A stretch of DNA of 64,000 nt from assembly GCA_016185275.1 (NCBI GenBank), contig JACPNX010000022.1:1-64000 (forward strand). The letters are read 5' to 3'. Shown here in pieces: positions 18,833-27,157 of this stretch. Within the stretch, counting starts at the first letter, position 1; every line of letters starts with the position of its first letter. Source of the stretch: Actinomycetota bacterium. GTDB lineage: Bacteria > Actinomycetota > Acidimicrobiia > Acidimicrobiales > Iamiaceae. Under the pieces are notes generated by a model. It did not search any database, was not told where the DNA came from, and saw only the letters and a program-made list of their open reading frames with translations. A program made the translations under genes and the position numbers.

Positions 18833-18970
18833 TCCCCGCCGGTGCCGGCTCAGGTCGACGATCGGCCCGTGACCCGATCCGCCCGTGACCCGACCGGCCG
18901 GTGGTGCGACCGGCGATGGCGCCCGAGGTCCGAGGTCCGAGGGCCCCGGGCGCCGCCGGTCAAGGCGCCG

Positions 18971-19273
18971 TCACAGCGACGACGCAGTCGGAGCGGTCGA
19001 GCCGGTGGATCCGCTGGATCCACTCGACCCGTTGGACGAGCCCCCGCTGCTCGAGCCGCCCCCGTTGGGGCAGCCCGCACGGCCACTCCCGTCGCCGCCG
19101 GTGTGGGCGGCGGTGGGGGTGAAGGCGTGGTCTCCTGACGAGACCGGCTGGTCCGCCGGTGTGGTGGACGTCGACGGGCTCGTCACTGCGGCGTTGGCGA
19201 GGGCGACTCCGCCGAACCCGAAGATCCCGACGATGGCCGCCGCCGCGGCCGCGTGACCGAACTTGCGCTTCAT
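18971..19273 (-). CDS. Small Ser/Gly-rich exported protein
   Basis: A 100-aa protein. The minus-strand leader has AGGAGG, 9 nt before ATG 19273 and 3 nt before ATG 19279; the former is chosen. MKRKFGHAAAAAAIVGIFGFGGVALANA is a clear signal peptide with an ALANA cleavage site. The mature part is low-complexity Ser/Gly/Thr with a single Cys (AGCPNGGG). No family is recognised; it looks like a cell-envelope or spacer peptide. It is divergent from the MoxR operon, 167 bp away. Confidence 0.65.
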   Translation of the reverse strand: MKRKFGHAAAAAAIVGIFGFGGVALANAAVTSPSTSTTPADQPVSSGDHAFTPTAAHTGGDGSGRAGCPNGGGSSSGGSSNGSSGSSGSTGSTAPTASSL

Positions 19274-19439
19274 CTGCATGCACCTCCTCTCATGTGCTCG
19301 GGGATGTGACGGCCCCGACCCAACCGCGCCCGCCTGTGACGGGCCTTGGAGACGCCTGGGAGAAGTGCCGCAACGAATCTCGACAAGCTCCAAGGAATCT
19401 CTGCGCCGCTCCTGCGGCCCCGCCTGCACGATGCCGACC

Positions 19440-20507
19440 ATGTCCATCGACCACGCCACGACCGCCCACCCGCTGCCGCACGCCCGGACCGAGTCGCCGT
19501 CGCCGACCACCGAGCAGGTCCTCGAGACGGCGCTGTTCGAGGCGAAGCGCATCCTCGTCGGTCAGGACCGGATGCTGGAGCGCCTCTTCGTGTGCTGGCT
19601 GGCCCGCGGCCACTGCCTGCTCGAGGGCGCGCCCGGTCTGGCCAAGACCCTGGCCGCGGAGACCGTGGCCCAGATCCTCGGCGGCTCGTTCAACCGCATC
19701 CAGTTCACGCCCGACCTGGTGCCCGCCGACCTCGTCGGCACTCGCGTGTACCGGCCGTCCCGGGAAGCGTTCGACGTCGAGCTCGGCCCCGTGTTCGCCA
19801 ACGTCGTGCTCGCCGACGAGATCAACCGGGCGCCCGCCAAGGTGCAGTCGGCGCTGCTGGAGGTGATGGCCGAACGGCACGTCTCCATCGGCGGCACGAC
19901 CCACCCCGTGCCCGATCCCTTCCTCGTGCTGGCCACCCAGAACCCCATCGAGAGCGAGGGCGTGTACCCGCTGCCCGAAGCCCAGCGCGACCGGTTCCTG
20001 ATGAAGGTGCTCGTCGACTACCCGAGCGGCCGCGAGGAGGCCGAGATCGTCCGCCGCATGGGCACGCACCGCCCCGTGGCGCGCGCCGTGCTCGACCGCG
20101 ACCTGCTGATCGGGCTCCAGTCCGCCGCCGACGGCGTGTTCGTCCACGACGCCGTGCTCGACTACGCCGTCCGGCTCGTGCTCGCCTCACGACACCCCGG
20201 CGAGCACCTGCACGACCTCGAGCCCCTCATCGCCCACGGCGCCAGCCCCCGCGGCACCCTCGGGCTCGTCGCCGCCGCCCGGGCGCTGGCGCTGCTGCGC
20301 GGCCGCACCTATGCGCTGCCCCAGGACGTCTACGACGTCGCCCGTGACGTGCTGCGCCACCGGGTGCTGCTGTCCTACGAGGCGATCGCGGACGGGGTCA
20401 CGGCGGAGCACGTCGTCGAGCGGCTGGTCACCACCGTCGTCGCCCCTCGCGTCACGCCGACCCAGGACGGCCCCGTCTTCCAGGAGGGCGCGACGTGGGC
20501 GGCGTGA
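19440..20507 (+). CDS. MoxR family AAA+ ATPase
   Basis: A 355-aa protein starting MSIDHATT; ATG 19431 three codons earlier is an alternative. Walker A is GAPGLAKT (about 64-71), Walker B is VVLADEINRA, and sensor/arginine-finger signatures are in TQNPIESEGVYPLPEAQRDRF. The C-terminal lid contains PSPRGTLGLVAAARALALLRGR-type sequence. MoxR ATPases act as chaperones with VWA proteins in maturation of metal or membrane complexes. Here the gene is first in an operon with DUF58 and two VWA membrane proteins. Confidence 0.92.
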   Translation: MSIDHATTAHPLPHARTESPSPTTEQVLETALFEAKRILVGQDRMLERLFVCWLARGHCLLEGAPGLAKTLAAETVAQILGGSFNRIQFTPDLVPADLVGTRVYRPSREAFDVELGPVFANVVLADEINRAPAKVQSALLEVMAERHVSIGGTTHPVPDPFLVLATQNPIESEGVYPLPEAQRDRFLMKVLVDYPSGREEAEIVRRMGTHRPVARAVLDRDLLIGLQSAADGVFVHDAVLDYAVRLVLASRHPGEHLHDLEPLIAHGASPRGTLGLVAAARALALLRGRTYALPQDVYDVARDVLRHRVLLSYEAIADGVTAEHVVERLVTTVVAPRVTPTQDGPVFQEGATWAA

Positions 20508-21496
20508 CGCATGCGGTGCCGGGAGTCCCGACGGCGGCCGGCCCGACGGCGGCCGGCCCGACGATGGCGGGGCCGCGAACCAAAGGTCCGGAGGGGCCGG
20601 CCGGCGTGGACGCCCGCGCCGTCGTCGGCACCGAGGCGACCCTGCGCCAACTCGAGCTGCGCATCAGCCGCAAGCTCGACGGGCTGATCCACGGTGACCA
20701 CGATGGACGGGTTCCCGGTGCCGGGTCCGACACGGGTGACGGTCGCGCCTACCAGCCGGGTGACGACGTCCGGCGGATCGACTGGAGCCTCTCCGCCCGC
20801 TCGGCCGACATCCAGGTCCGGGACACGATCGCCGAGCGCGAGCTCGAGACGTGGTTCGTCGTCGACGCCAGCGCGAGCCTCGACTACGGCACGGCGCGGC
20901 ACGAGAAGCGGGACCTGGCCGTCGCCGTCATCGCCGCCTTCGGCTTCCTCGCCACGCGCGCCGGGAACCGCACGGCCGCGGTCGTGTTCGACGGGGAGCG
21001 CACCGACCTCGTACCGCCCCGTGCCGGGCGCGACGCCATGCTGGCGTTGCTGAGCCGGTTGCAGCGCCGGCCCCGGTCCGGCCCCGGCCAGGCGTCGCTG
21101 GCCGCCGCGCTGCGGCGGGTCCGCCATCTGGCCCGGCGCCGCGGCCTCGTGGTCGTGGTGTCCGATCTGCTCGACGAGTCGGACTGGGCGGCCGAGCTGC
21201 GCGCCCTCGGCGCTACCCACGACGTCGTCGTCGCCCACCTCACCGACCCGCGCGAGGACGAGCTCCCGCCCGTCGGGCTGCTCACGCTGGTCGACCCGGA
21301 GACCGGTCAGTGCCGCGAGGTCCAGACCGCCTCGCGCCGCTTCCGGGAGCGCTACGCGCGAGCCGCGGCCTCCCGGCGCGACGCCACCCGCGCGGCGCTG
21401 CGGTCGTCCCGCGCCGCCCACCTCGAGGTGGGCACCGACCGCGACTGGCTCGCCGACGTCGTGCGGTTCGTGATCGCCAGGCGGCGACGGCGATGA
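20495..21496 (+). CDS. DUF58 domain protein
   Basis: A 333-aa protein. GTG 20495 has AGGAGGG 6 nt upstream and overlaps the MoxR stop by 13 nt. After an Ala/Gly/Pro-rich leader, the DUF58 signature is clear: GRAYQPGDDVRRIDWSLSARS, with a following VWA-like fold (WFVVDASASLDYG, a D-x-S-x-S-like metal site). GLVVVVSDLLDE is the central strand. DUF58 proteins pair with MoxR ATPases. It ends with an Arg-rich tail and overlaps the next gene in an ATGA. Confidence 0.88.
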   Translation: MGGVTHAVPGVPTAAGPTAAGPTMAGPRTKGPEGPAGVDARAVVGTEATLRQLELRISRKLDGLIHGDHDGRVPGAGSDTGDGRAYQPGDDVRRIDWSLSARSADIQVRDTIAERELETWFVVDASASLDYGTARHEKRDLAVAVIAAFGFLATRAGNRTAAVVFDGERTDLVPPRAGRDAMLALLSRLQRRPRSGPGQASLAAALRRVRHLARRRGLVVVVSDLLDESDWAAELRALGATHDVVVAHLTDPREDELPPVGLLTLVDPETGQCREVQTASRRFRERYARAAASRRDATRAALRSSRAAHLEVGTDRDWLADVVRFVIARRRRR

Positions 21497-22458
21497 GCTT
21501 CGCCGCGCCCGCGCGCCTCTGGTTCCTCCTCGCCGTCGCCGTGCTGGCGGTCGCCTACGTGATCGTGCAGCTCGGCCGGCGCCGAGCGCTGGACCGCTAC
21601 GCCAGCCGCCACCTCCAAGCTGCGGTGGCCCCCGACCGGCTGGGCTGGCGCCGCCACGTCGCACCTGCGCTGAGCCTCGTCGCCCTCGCGCTGATCGTCG
21701 TCGGGACGGCTCTGCCCACGCGGCCCGAGCGCGTGCCCCGCCGCGGTGGTGTGGTCGTGCTCGCGGTCGACGTCTCGCTGTCGATGACGGCGACCGACAT
21801 CTCGCCCAGCCGTCTCGACGCGGTGAAGGACAAGGCCACGGCCTTCGTGGGCGACCTCCCGCCCGGCATGGAGGTGGGCCTCGTGGCGTTCGACGGCAAC
21901 GCCCGCCTGCTCGTGGCCCCGACCACCGACCAGGGCGCGGTGCGGGCGGCCATCGCGACGCTCCAGCCGGGACCGAGCACCGCCGCCGGCGAGGCCCTCT
22001 CCACCTCGCTCGACGCGATCACCACCGCGCTCGGCGCCGACAACCTCGCCGCGGCCCGCGCCGCGGGGAACGTTCCGGCCGCCATCGTCCTGCTGTCGGA
22101 CGGCACCACCACGGTCGGGCGCCCGGTCGAGCAAGGGGCGCGCGCCGCCGGCGCGGCCGGGGTCCCCGTATCGACCATCGCCTACGGGACACCGTCGGGA
22201 ACCGTGGTCGTGGAGGGACAGGTCGTGCCGGTGCCCGCCGACGACGCAGCCATGAAGGCGGTCGCCGACCTGTCCGGAGGCAAGGCCTTCGAGGCCACCT
22301 CGGCCGGGCAGCTCGCCGACGTCTACCGATCCATCCAGGCCGACATCGGCTACACGACCGTCCCCCGCGAGGTGACCCGCGGTGTGCTCGGCGCGGCACT
22401 GGTGCTGCTCGCCGGCGCCGTCGCCCTGGCGACCACCTGGGCTGCGCGGGCCCTGTGA
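21493..22458 (+). CDS. VWA domain membrane protein 1
   Basis: A 321-aa protein. ATG 21493 overlaps the DUF58 stop. Membrane helices lie at about 8-28, 56-74 and at the C-terminus (LGAALVLLAGAVALATTW). The VWA domain between them has an intact MIDAS: DVSLSM (D93), the threonine in the AGEALST region, and LLSDGTTT. This is the BatA-type arrangement that docks on MoxR ATPases. It shares layout and MIDAS position with the next gene and probably arose by duplication. Confidence 0.88.
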   Translation: MSFAAPARLWFLLAVAVLAVAYVIVQLGRRRALDRYASRHLQAAVAPDRLGWRRHVAPALSLVALALIVVGTALPTRPERVPRRGGVVVLAVDVSLSMTATDISPSRLDAVKDKATAFVGDLPPGMEVGLVAFDGNARLLVAPTTDQGAVRAAIATLQPGPSTAAGEALSTSLDAITTALGADNLAAARAAGNVPAAIVLLSDGTTTVGRPVEQGARAAGAAGVPVSTIAYGTPSGTVVVEGQVVPVPADDAAMKAVADLSGGKAFEATSAGQLADVYRSIQADIGYTTVPREVTRGVLGAALVLLAGAVALATTWAARAL

Positions 22459-22474
22459 CCCCGAGGACCCCGAC

Positions 22475-23434
22475 ATGACGCTTCTCGCCCCCAGCCGCCT
22501 CGTGCTCCTCGTCGTCGCGGCCGCACTGGTCGTGGCCTACGTCGCGCTCCAACGCCGGCGCCGCCACCGCGCCGTGCGCCACCCGGACGTGCGCCTCGTC
22601 GCCTCGGTGGCGCCCCGGTGGGCCGGTTGGCGCCGGCACGTCACCGCCGCGTCCCTCCTGCTGGCCGTCGTCGCGCTCGTGGTCGGCCTCGCCCGGCCGG
22701 CCCGCAGCGCCGAGGTGGCACGCAAGGAGGCGGTCGTCATGCTGGCCGTCGACGTCTCCGGTTCCATGGCCGCCACCGACGTCGCGCCGAACCGGCTCGC
22801 CGCCGCGGTCGCCGCCGCGAAGGACTTCGTCGGCCGCGCACCCGCCTCGTACCGCATCGGGCTGGTCGCCTTCGACACGGCGGGCCGCACGGTCGCCCCG
22901 CCGACCACCGACCGCGCCACGTTGGCGCGGGCGCTCGACGGGCTGCGCCCCACCAAGGGCACGGCCGCGGGCGAGGGCCTCCTCACCGCGCTCGACGTCA
23001 TCGACGCCACCACCGCGGCCGACGGTGTGAGCCGGTCGGGCACCCGGCCGTACGCGGCCGTGGTGCTGCTCGCCGACGGGGCCAACACGGTGGGCCGGTC
23101 GCTTCCCGTGGCCGCGCGTGCCGCGGCGGATCGCAACATCCCGGTCTTCACGATCACCTTCGGCAAGGGCGCGCGCACGGCACGGGTGGGCGGTCGCACG
23201 GTCGCGGTCAACACCGATCGCGCCGCGATGGCAGCGGTGGCGGCCACGACGCGCGGCACCGACTACACGGCCTCGAGCGGCGCTCAGCTGGCCACGGTCT
23301 ACGACCGCATCGGCACCCGCATCGGGAGCGAGACCCGCCAGGTCGAGCTGACCGTGCCGTTCGCCGGCCTCTCGGCCGTGTTCCTGGCGCTCGGCTTCGC
23401 CAGCTCGCTCCTGTGGTCGCCGAGGCTGGTCTGA
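22475..23434 (+). CDS. VWA domain membrane protein 2
   Basis: A 319-aa protein, 16 bp after the first VWA gene. It has the same plan: a helix at 8-27, a second at about 54-72, a VWA domain with DVSGSM (D93, the same position as in its neighbour), VLLADGANT, and a final helix LSAVFLALGFASSLLW. It is the fourth gene of the MoxR-DUF58-VWA-VWA operon. Such modules are linked to envelope stress and complex assembly in other bacteria. The client here is unknown. Confidence 0.88.
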   Translation: MTLLAPSRLVLLVVAAALVVAYVALQRRRRHRAVRHPDVRLVASVAPRWAGWRRHVTAASLLLAVVALVVGLARPARSAEVARKEAVVMLAVDVSGSMAATDVAPNRLAAAVAAAKDFVGRAPASYRIGLVAFDTAGRTVAPPTTDRATLARALDGLRPTKGTAAGEGLLTALDVIDATTAADGVSRSGTRPYAAVVLLADGANTVGRSLPVAARAAADRNIPVFTITFGKGARTARVGGRTVAVNTDRAAMAAVAATTRGTDYTASSGAQLATVYDRIGTRIGSETRQVELTVPFAGLSAVFLALGFASSLLWSPRLV

Positions 23435-23608
23435 ACGGCACAGGGACTGCGCTGCCCGTCGCGCACCGCCGAGCGCCCCCCGCCGCCCGCCGCCCGCCGC
23501 CCGCCTCGCACCGCCGAGCCGGCTCGACGGCTGCCCGGGGCGTCGGCACGGCGCGGGTCAGGCGTTGGGTAGAGCCACGGGACGCACGCACGCACCCGAG
23601 GAGCCCAG

Positions 23609-24064
23609 GTGGCCCGCACGTCAGTCCACGCACTCGTCCCGATCGAGCGGGCCTTCGCCGCCGTCGCCGACCCCCGCACGTACCCGGAATGGCTCGTGGG
23701 AGCCAAGCGGATCCGCGACGTCGACGACGGTTGGCCCGAGCCGGGCACGAGGTTCCACCACCGTGTCGGGCTGGTCGGCCCGCTCACGCTGCCGGACAGC
23801 AGCACGGTCATCGAGGTCGACGCACCGAACCGGCTGGTGCTCGAGGTCCGGGCCCGGCCCCTCCTGCGCGGGCGGGTCACGTACGAGCTGGCCCGGACCG
23901 ACGGCAGCGACGGCCGGCCGGCCACGCGGATCTCCATGGACGAGCGCCCGCTCGGGCGGCTGCGGTTCGTCGCGCCCTTGCTGGAGCCACTGATCCGGGG
24001 TCGGAACCGGGCGTCGCTGAACGCGTTGGTGGCGTTCCTGAACCGCCCGGCGGACGGCCGGTGA
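23609..24064 (+). CDS. SRPBCC (START-like) family protein
   Basis: A 151-aa protein. GTG 23609 follows GAGGAG by 5 nt. VHALVPIERAFAAVADPRTYPEWLVGAKRI is the typical first strand and the capping helix with YPxW; RFHHRVGLVGP and LVLEVRARPLLRGRVTYEL form the sheet; LEPLIRGRNRASLNALVAFL is the long C-terminal helix. These proteins enclose hydrophobic ligands or act as polyketide-cyclase-like enzymes. The 175-bp gap before it is a CCG-rich low-complexity stretch. Confidence 0.78.
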   Translation: MARTSVHALVPIERAFAAVADPRTYPEWLVGAKRIRDVDDGWPEPGTRFHHRVGLVGPLTLPDSSTVIEVDAPNRLVLEVRARPLLRGRVTYELARTDGSDGRPATRISMDERPLGRLRFVAPLLEPLIRGRNRASLNALVAFLNRPADGR

Positions 24065-24108
24065 GCGGCGCCGACGTTCCCGGGCCAGCGCCGTCCGCTG
24101 AACGTTTT

Positions 24109-24127
24109 CCGTGGCCTTCTGCCACGG
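24109..24127. terminator. Short hairpin after SRPBCC gene
   Basis: CCGTGGC (24109-24115) and GCCACGG (24121-24127) form a perfect 7-bp stem with a 5-nt loop, 45 bp after the SRPBCC stop. There is no T-run. It could be a weak terminator or part of the next promoter. Confidence 0.3.
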
Positions 24128-24141
24128 TGCGCGTCGGCCGG

Positions 24142-24147
24142 TAACGT
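24142..24147 (+). promoter_or_regulatory. Candidate leaderless -10 hexamer before PAS-GGDEF-EAL frame
   Basis: TAACGT is followed after 6 nt by an in-frame ATC at 24154, exactly where ATG or GTG stands in the other leaderless genes of this window. Confidence 0.4.
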
Positions 24148-24273
24148 GCGCCCATCGACGCACCGGGCTCGTCCCCTCCTCTGCCGTCACCTCCTGTCGA
24201 TGCTCGGATCCCCGAGCCTTCCATCGACGAGGTCGAACGGGCCCTGGCCGAGGCGGTCGCGCGCTTCGACATC

Positions 24274-25902
24274 GTGTTCGAGCACGCCCCGATCGGCATG
24301 GCGCTCACCGACCCCGGCGGGAGCCTCGTGCGGGTCAACCGCTCGCTGGCGCGCCTGACCGGCAGGGCGCCGGAGGACCTCATCGATCAGCGCTACCGGA
24401 GCATCGTCCACCCCGACGACGTCGCGCGCATCGACCGGGCCCTGGACGAGGTGCGCCGCACGGGCCGCGTCGTGGCCACCGACCACCGGGTCGTGCGCGA
24501 CGAACAGGTCGTCTGGCTGAGCGTTCACATCTCGGCGGTGTGGAACGACGGCAAGCCGGTCTCCGCGGTCATCCAGGCCGAGGATGTGACCGCCCGCATC
24601 AGCGCGGAGCGGCGACTCCGCCACCTGGTCCTGCACGATCCTCTGACCGGGCTGGCCAACCGGACGCTCTTCCTGGACCGGCTCGATCAGGCGCTGGGGC
24701 GAGCGGCGAGCAACCGCCGGGTGGCCGTGCTGTCGCTCGGCCTCGACCGGTTCACCGCCGTCAACGACGCATTCGGGCGTAGTGCCGGCGACGAGGCGCT
24801 CGCCGCGGTGGCCCGCCGTCTCAGCGGCGTCGTGCGCCCCGGCGACAGCGTGGCCCGCATCGCAGGCGACGAGTTCGCCGTGCTCTGCCAGGACGTCGGT
24901 GACGTCAAGGTGGTCGTCGGCGTGGCCGAGCGCGCGGTCGGCGCCATCCGGGAACCACTTCGGCTCCGAGGGCGGCGCACCGACCTCGCCGCCAGCGTCG
25001 GCGTCGTGGTGGCCGAAGCCGCCGCCACCGCCGACGACGTCGTCACCCACGCCGAGCTGGCCATGCGCCAGGCCAAGCACGACCGGGCGGGGGTCGTCGT
25101 GTTCGCGCCCGAGCTCAAGGCTCGAGCCGCTCGCCGCGCCGAGGTCGAGCGAGAGCTGCGCCCCGCCTTCGCCGACGGCGACCTGGAGCTGTGGTTCCAG
25201 CCCTTCTTCGACCGGGAGGGGTCCGCCCGCGGCGTCGAATCACTGCTGCGCTGGCGGCACCCGCACCGGGGGCTGCTCGCACCGGCCGACTTCCTCGACG
25301 TGGCCGAGGACACCGGCCTCATCGTCGACATCGACGACTGGTTCCTCGACGACGCCGTCCACCGGTTCGCGCCTTGGCACCGAGTCGCTCCGGACCTCGC
25401 GCTGCACGTCAACGTGTCGGTCGGCCGGTTGAGCGTCCCCGGTCTCGCCGACCGTGTCGCCCGGGTCCTCGACGCCGCCGAGGTGCCGGCGGGTGCGCTG
25501 TGCCTCGAGCTCACCGAGACGGACTTCCTCCGGCTTCCCGGCGGCGCCGCCCACCAGTTCGAGGAGGTGCGGGACCTCGGCGTGCGCACCGCCCTGGACG
25601 ACTTCGGCACCGGCTACTCGTCGCTCGCCCACCTCACCCGGTTCCGGATCGACGCGCTCAAGATCGACGGTTCGTTCGTGCGGGCCATGGGCCACCAGCG
25701 CGAGGCCGACGCCATCGTGCGCGCCGTGGTCGGCCTCGCCCGCGACCTCGGGCTCACCACCGTGGCGGAGGGCGCCGAATCGCCGGAGCAGGTCGCGCGT
25801 GCCTTCGAGATCGGTGTCGACCGCGTGCAGGGGTTCGCGCTGAGCGGCCCCCTCCCTGCCGGTGAGGTGGCTCGCCAGCTCCTCGCCGCCCCGGCGACCT
25901 AG
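24274..25902 (+). CDS. PAS-GGDEF-EAL c-di-GMP turnover protein
   Basis: 542 aa from the first canonical start, GTG 24274. The frame is open back to 24145 and encodes a plausible PAS lead-in helix (VERALAEAVARFDIV), so the real start is probably upstream, perhaps at ATC 24154. Order: PAS (about 1-112); GGDEF domain (about 115-275) with AGDEF in place of GGDEF and an RPGD inhibitory-site match 5 residues before it; EAL domain (about 290-535) with ESLLRW in place of EALLRW. The EAL acidic and metal residues appear intact: the E of ESL, HVNVS, LELTE, DDFGTGYSSL and LKIDGSF. It may make and degrade c-di-GMP. There is no membrane segment. Confidence 0.88.
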   Translation: MFEHAPIGMALTDPGGSLVRVNRSLARLTGRAPEDLIDQRYRSIVHPDDVARIDRALDEVRRTGRVVATDHRVVRDEQVVWLSVHISAVWNDGKPVSAVIQAEDVTARISAERRLRHLVLHDPLTGLANRTLFLDRLDQALGRAASNRRVAVLSLGLDRFTAVNDAFGRSAGDEALAAVARRLSGVVRPGDSVARIAGDEFAVLCQDVGDVKVVVGVAERAVGAIREPLRLRGRRTDLAASVGVVVAEAAATADDVVTHAELAMRQAKHDRAGVVVFAPELKARAARRAEVERELRPAFADGDLELWFQPFFDREGSARGVESLLRWRHPHRGLLAPADFLDVAEDTGLIVDIDDWFLDDAVHRFAPWHRVAPDLALHVNVSVGRLSVPGLADRVARVLDAAEVPAGALCLELTETDFLRLPGGAAHQFEEVRDLGVRTALDDFGTGYSSLAHLTRFRIDALKIDGSFVRAMGHQREADAIVRAVVGLARDLGLTTVAEGAESPEQVARAFEIGVDRVQGFALSGPLPAGEVARQLLAAPAT

Positions 25903-25935
25903 CGAGCGGCGACTCACGCCGGTGGCGGTGCGCCG

Positions 25936-26619
25936 TCACCCGCGCGACGAGCGGCGGAGGATCTCGTTCGAGCCCGGTGCCACCGCGGGTCGGACCCCGG
26001 CCTCCGCCGCCATGCCGTGCCACAGCAGCGCGACGAGGTGCTCGACCACCTCGGCGCGCGGCATGGATCCACGGGTGATCCACCAGTCGCCCACCTGGTG
26101 CACCGTTCCGACGAGGGCGTGGGCCCAGGGCTCGGCCGCGGAGGTGTCTGCGCCCGCGCGCGCAAGGCGCGTCCGGAGCACGGCCTCCACCCGCCGGGCC
26201 ACGTCCTGGACCAGACCGGTGATGAGCTCGTCGGCAGTGCCGGCGAGACGCTCGGTCAGGAACCGGTACAGCGCAGGGTCGCGCTCCACGAGCGCGAGGT
26301 AGGCGTCGATGGTCCCCCGCAGGAGGTTCTCGGGATCGTCGTCGGCGTCGCTCGAGCCCAGGGGCGCCAGGGCCGCGTCGAGCTCGACCGTCCACCGGTC
26401 GGCCAGCGCCCGCAGCAGCCCCTTCCGATCGCCGAAGACGCGGTAGAGGATCGGCTTGGTGACCCCGGCGGCCCGCGCCAGCCGATCCATCGACACGCCC
26501 GGCCCGTCCGCTCGGATGACGTCGACGGCGGCGTCGAGGAAGACCGTCCGCCGTTCCACCGGCGCGTGCCGGGCGGCCCGCGAGCCTCCGTCGTGACCTT
26601 GGGTGCGCCCGCTCACCAT
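25936..26619 (-). CDS. TetR family transcriptional regulator
   Basis: A 227-aa protein starting at ATG 26619; AAGGAA lies 9 nt upstream. The N-terminal HTH is standard: RRTVFLDAAVDVIRADGPG, VSMDRLARAAGVTKPILYRV and FGDRKGLLRALADRW. The C-terminal domain (about 80-227) is helical, with YRFLTERLAG and WWITRGSMPRAEVVEHLV, like regulators of lipid or drug genes. Three 20-bp direct repeats stand immediately upstream and are candidate operators for autoregulation. It is convergent with the PAS-GGDEF-EAL gene. Confidence 0.88.
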   Translation of the reverse strand: MVSGRTQGHDGGSRAARHAPVERRTVFLDAAVDVIRADGPGVSMDRLARAAGVTKPILYRVFGDRKGLLRALADRWTVELDAALAPLGSSDADDDPENLLRGTIDAYLALVERDPALYRFLTERLAGTADELITGLVQDVARRVEAVLRTRLARAGADTSAAEPWAHALVGTVHQVGDWWITRGSMPRAEVVEHLVALLWHGMAAEAGVRPAVAPGSNEILRRSSRG

Positions 26620-26630
26620 GACCCATCTTT

Positions 26631-26690
26631 CCTTGCGGGGACCGGTCCTTGCTTGCGGGGAACCGTCCTGCCTCGCGGAGACCCATCTTC
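26631..26690. repeat. Three 20-bp direct repeats upstream of tetR
   Basis: Consecutive 20-bp units start at 26631, 26651 and 26671: CCTTGCGGGGACCGGTCCTT, then GCTTGCGGGGAACCGTCCTG (16/20 identical), then CCTCGCGGAGACCCATCTTC (14/20). The half-unit ACCCATCTTT at 26621-26630 precedes them. The array lies 12 bp from the tetR start codon, between it and the divergent ATPase gene. A 20-bp period places successive copies near the same DNA face (about two turns). Confidence 0.65.
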
Positions 26691-26767
26691 CCGTTCGCAG
26701 CGTCGTGTCGGAGCGAACCGGCACCGCGAGGGCAGCCCCATCAGCATCCGCGACGTGCGAGGCCGTC

Positions 26768-26773
26768 TAGCCT
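26768..26773 (+). promoter_or_regulatory. Candidate leaderless -10 hexamer for HATPase gene
   Basis: TAGCCT lies 6 nt before GTG 26780. This supports GTG 26780 rather than ATG 26783 as start. Confidence 0.45.
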
Positions 26774-26779
26774 CCGGCC

Positions 26780-27157
26780 GTGATGGGGGCCACGATCGAG
26801 TTGGCGCCGGAGCCGGCCAGCGTGCGATCCGCCCGCACGTTCTGCGCGGAGCGGCTGGCAGCCTGGGGCGCCGCCCCCGAGCTGGTCGAGACGGCGGCGT
26901 TGCTCGTCAGCGAGCTGGTCACCAACGTCGTGCTCCACGCCGGCACTCCGCTCGTGGTGTCGGTGCGGCGCGGCGGGCGCCTGCGCGTGGAGGTCGAAGA
27001 CCGTGACCCACGGCCCCCCGTGACGAAGGGCGGCGACGTCCGAGCCGCGTCGGGCCGGGGCCTGCTGCTGATCGAGGCGATGAGCGAGGGCTTCGGAACG
27101 GAGGTCCGGCCCTCCGGCAAACTGGTGTGGTTCGAGCTGGCGTGGCAGGGCGCATGA
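26780..27157 (+). CDS. Anti-sigma factor-type ATP-binding protein (HATPase_c)
   Basis: A 125-aa protein. GTG 26780 is followed directly by ATG 26783. The GHKL fold boxes are present: N-box ELVTNVVLHA, G1 box EVEDRDPRPP, G2 box GRGLLLIEAMSEGFG. There is no histidine-phosphotransfer domain, so it resembles RsbW/SpoIIAB-type serine kinases or anti-sigma factors. No STAS or sigma gene is adjacent. Its stop overlaps the next gene in an ATGA, which suggests the two act together. Confidence 0.85.
   Translation: MMGATIELAPEPASVRSARTFCAERLAAWGAAPELVETAALLVSELVTNVVLHAGTPLVVSVRRGGRLRVEVEDRDPRPPVTKGGDVRAASGRGLLLIEAMSEGFGTEVRPSGKLVWFELAWQGA

Noticed and set aside
18842-19256. Plus-strand ORFs opposite the small exported protein
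   Set aside because: Composition is low-complexity, and the minus strand has a clear ribosome site and signal peptide.
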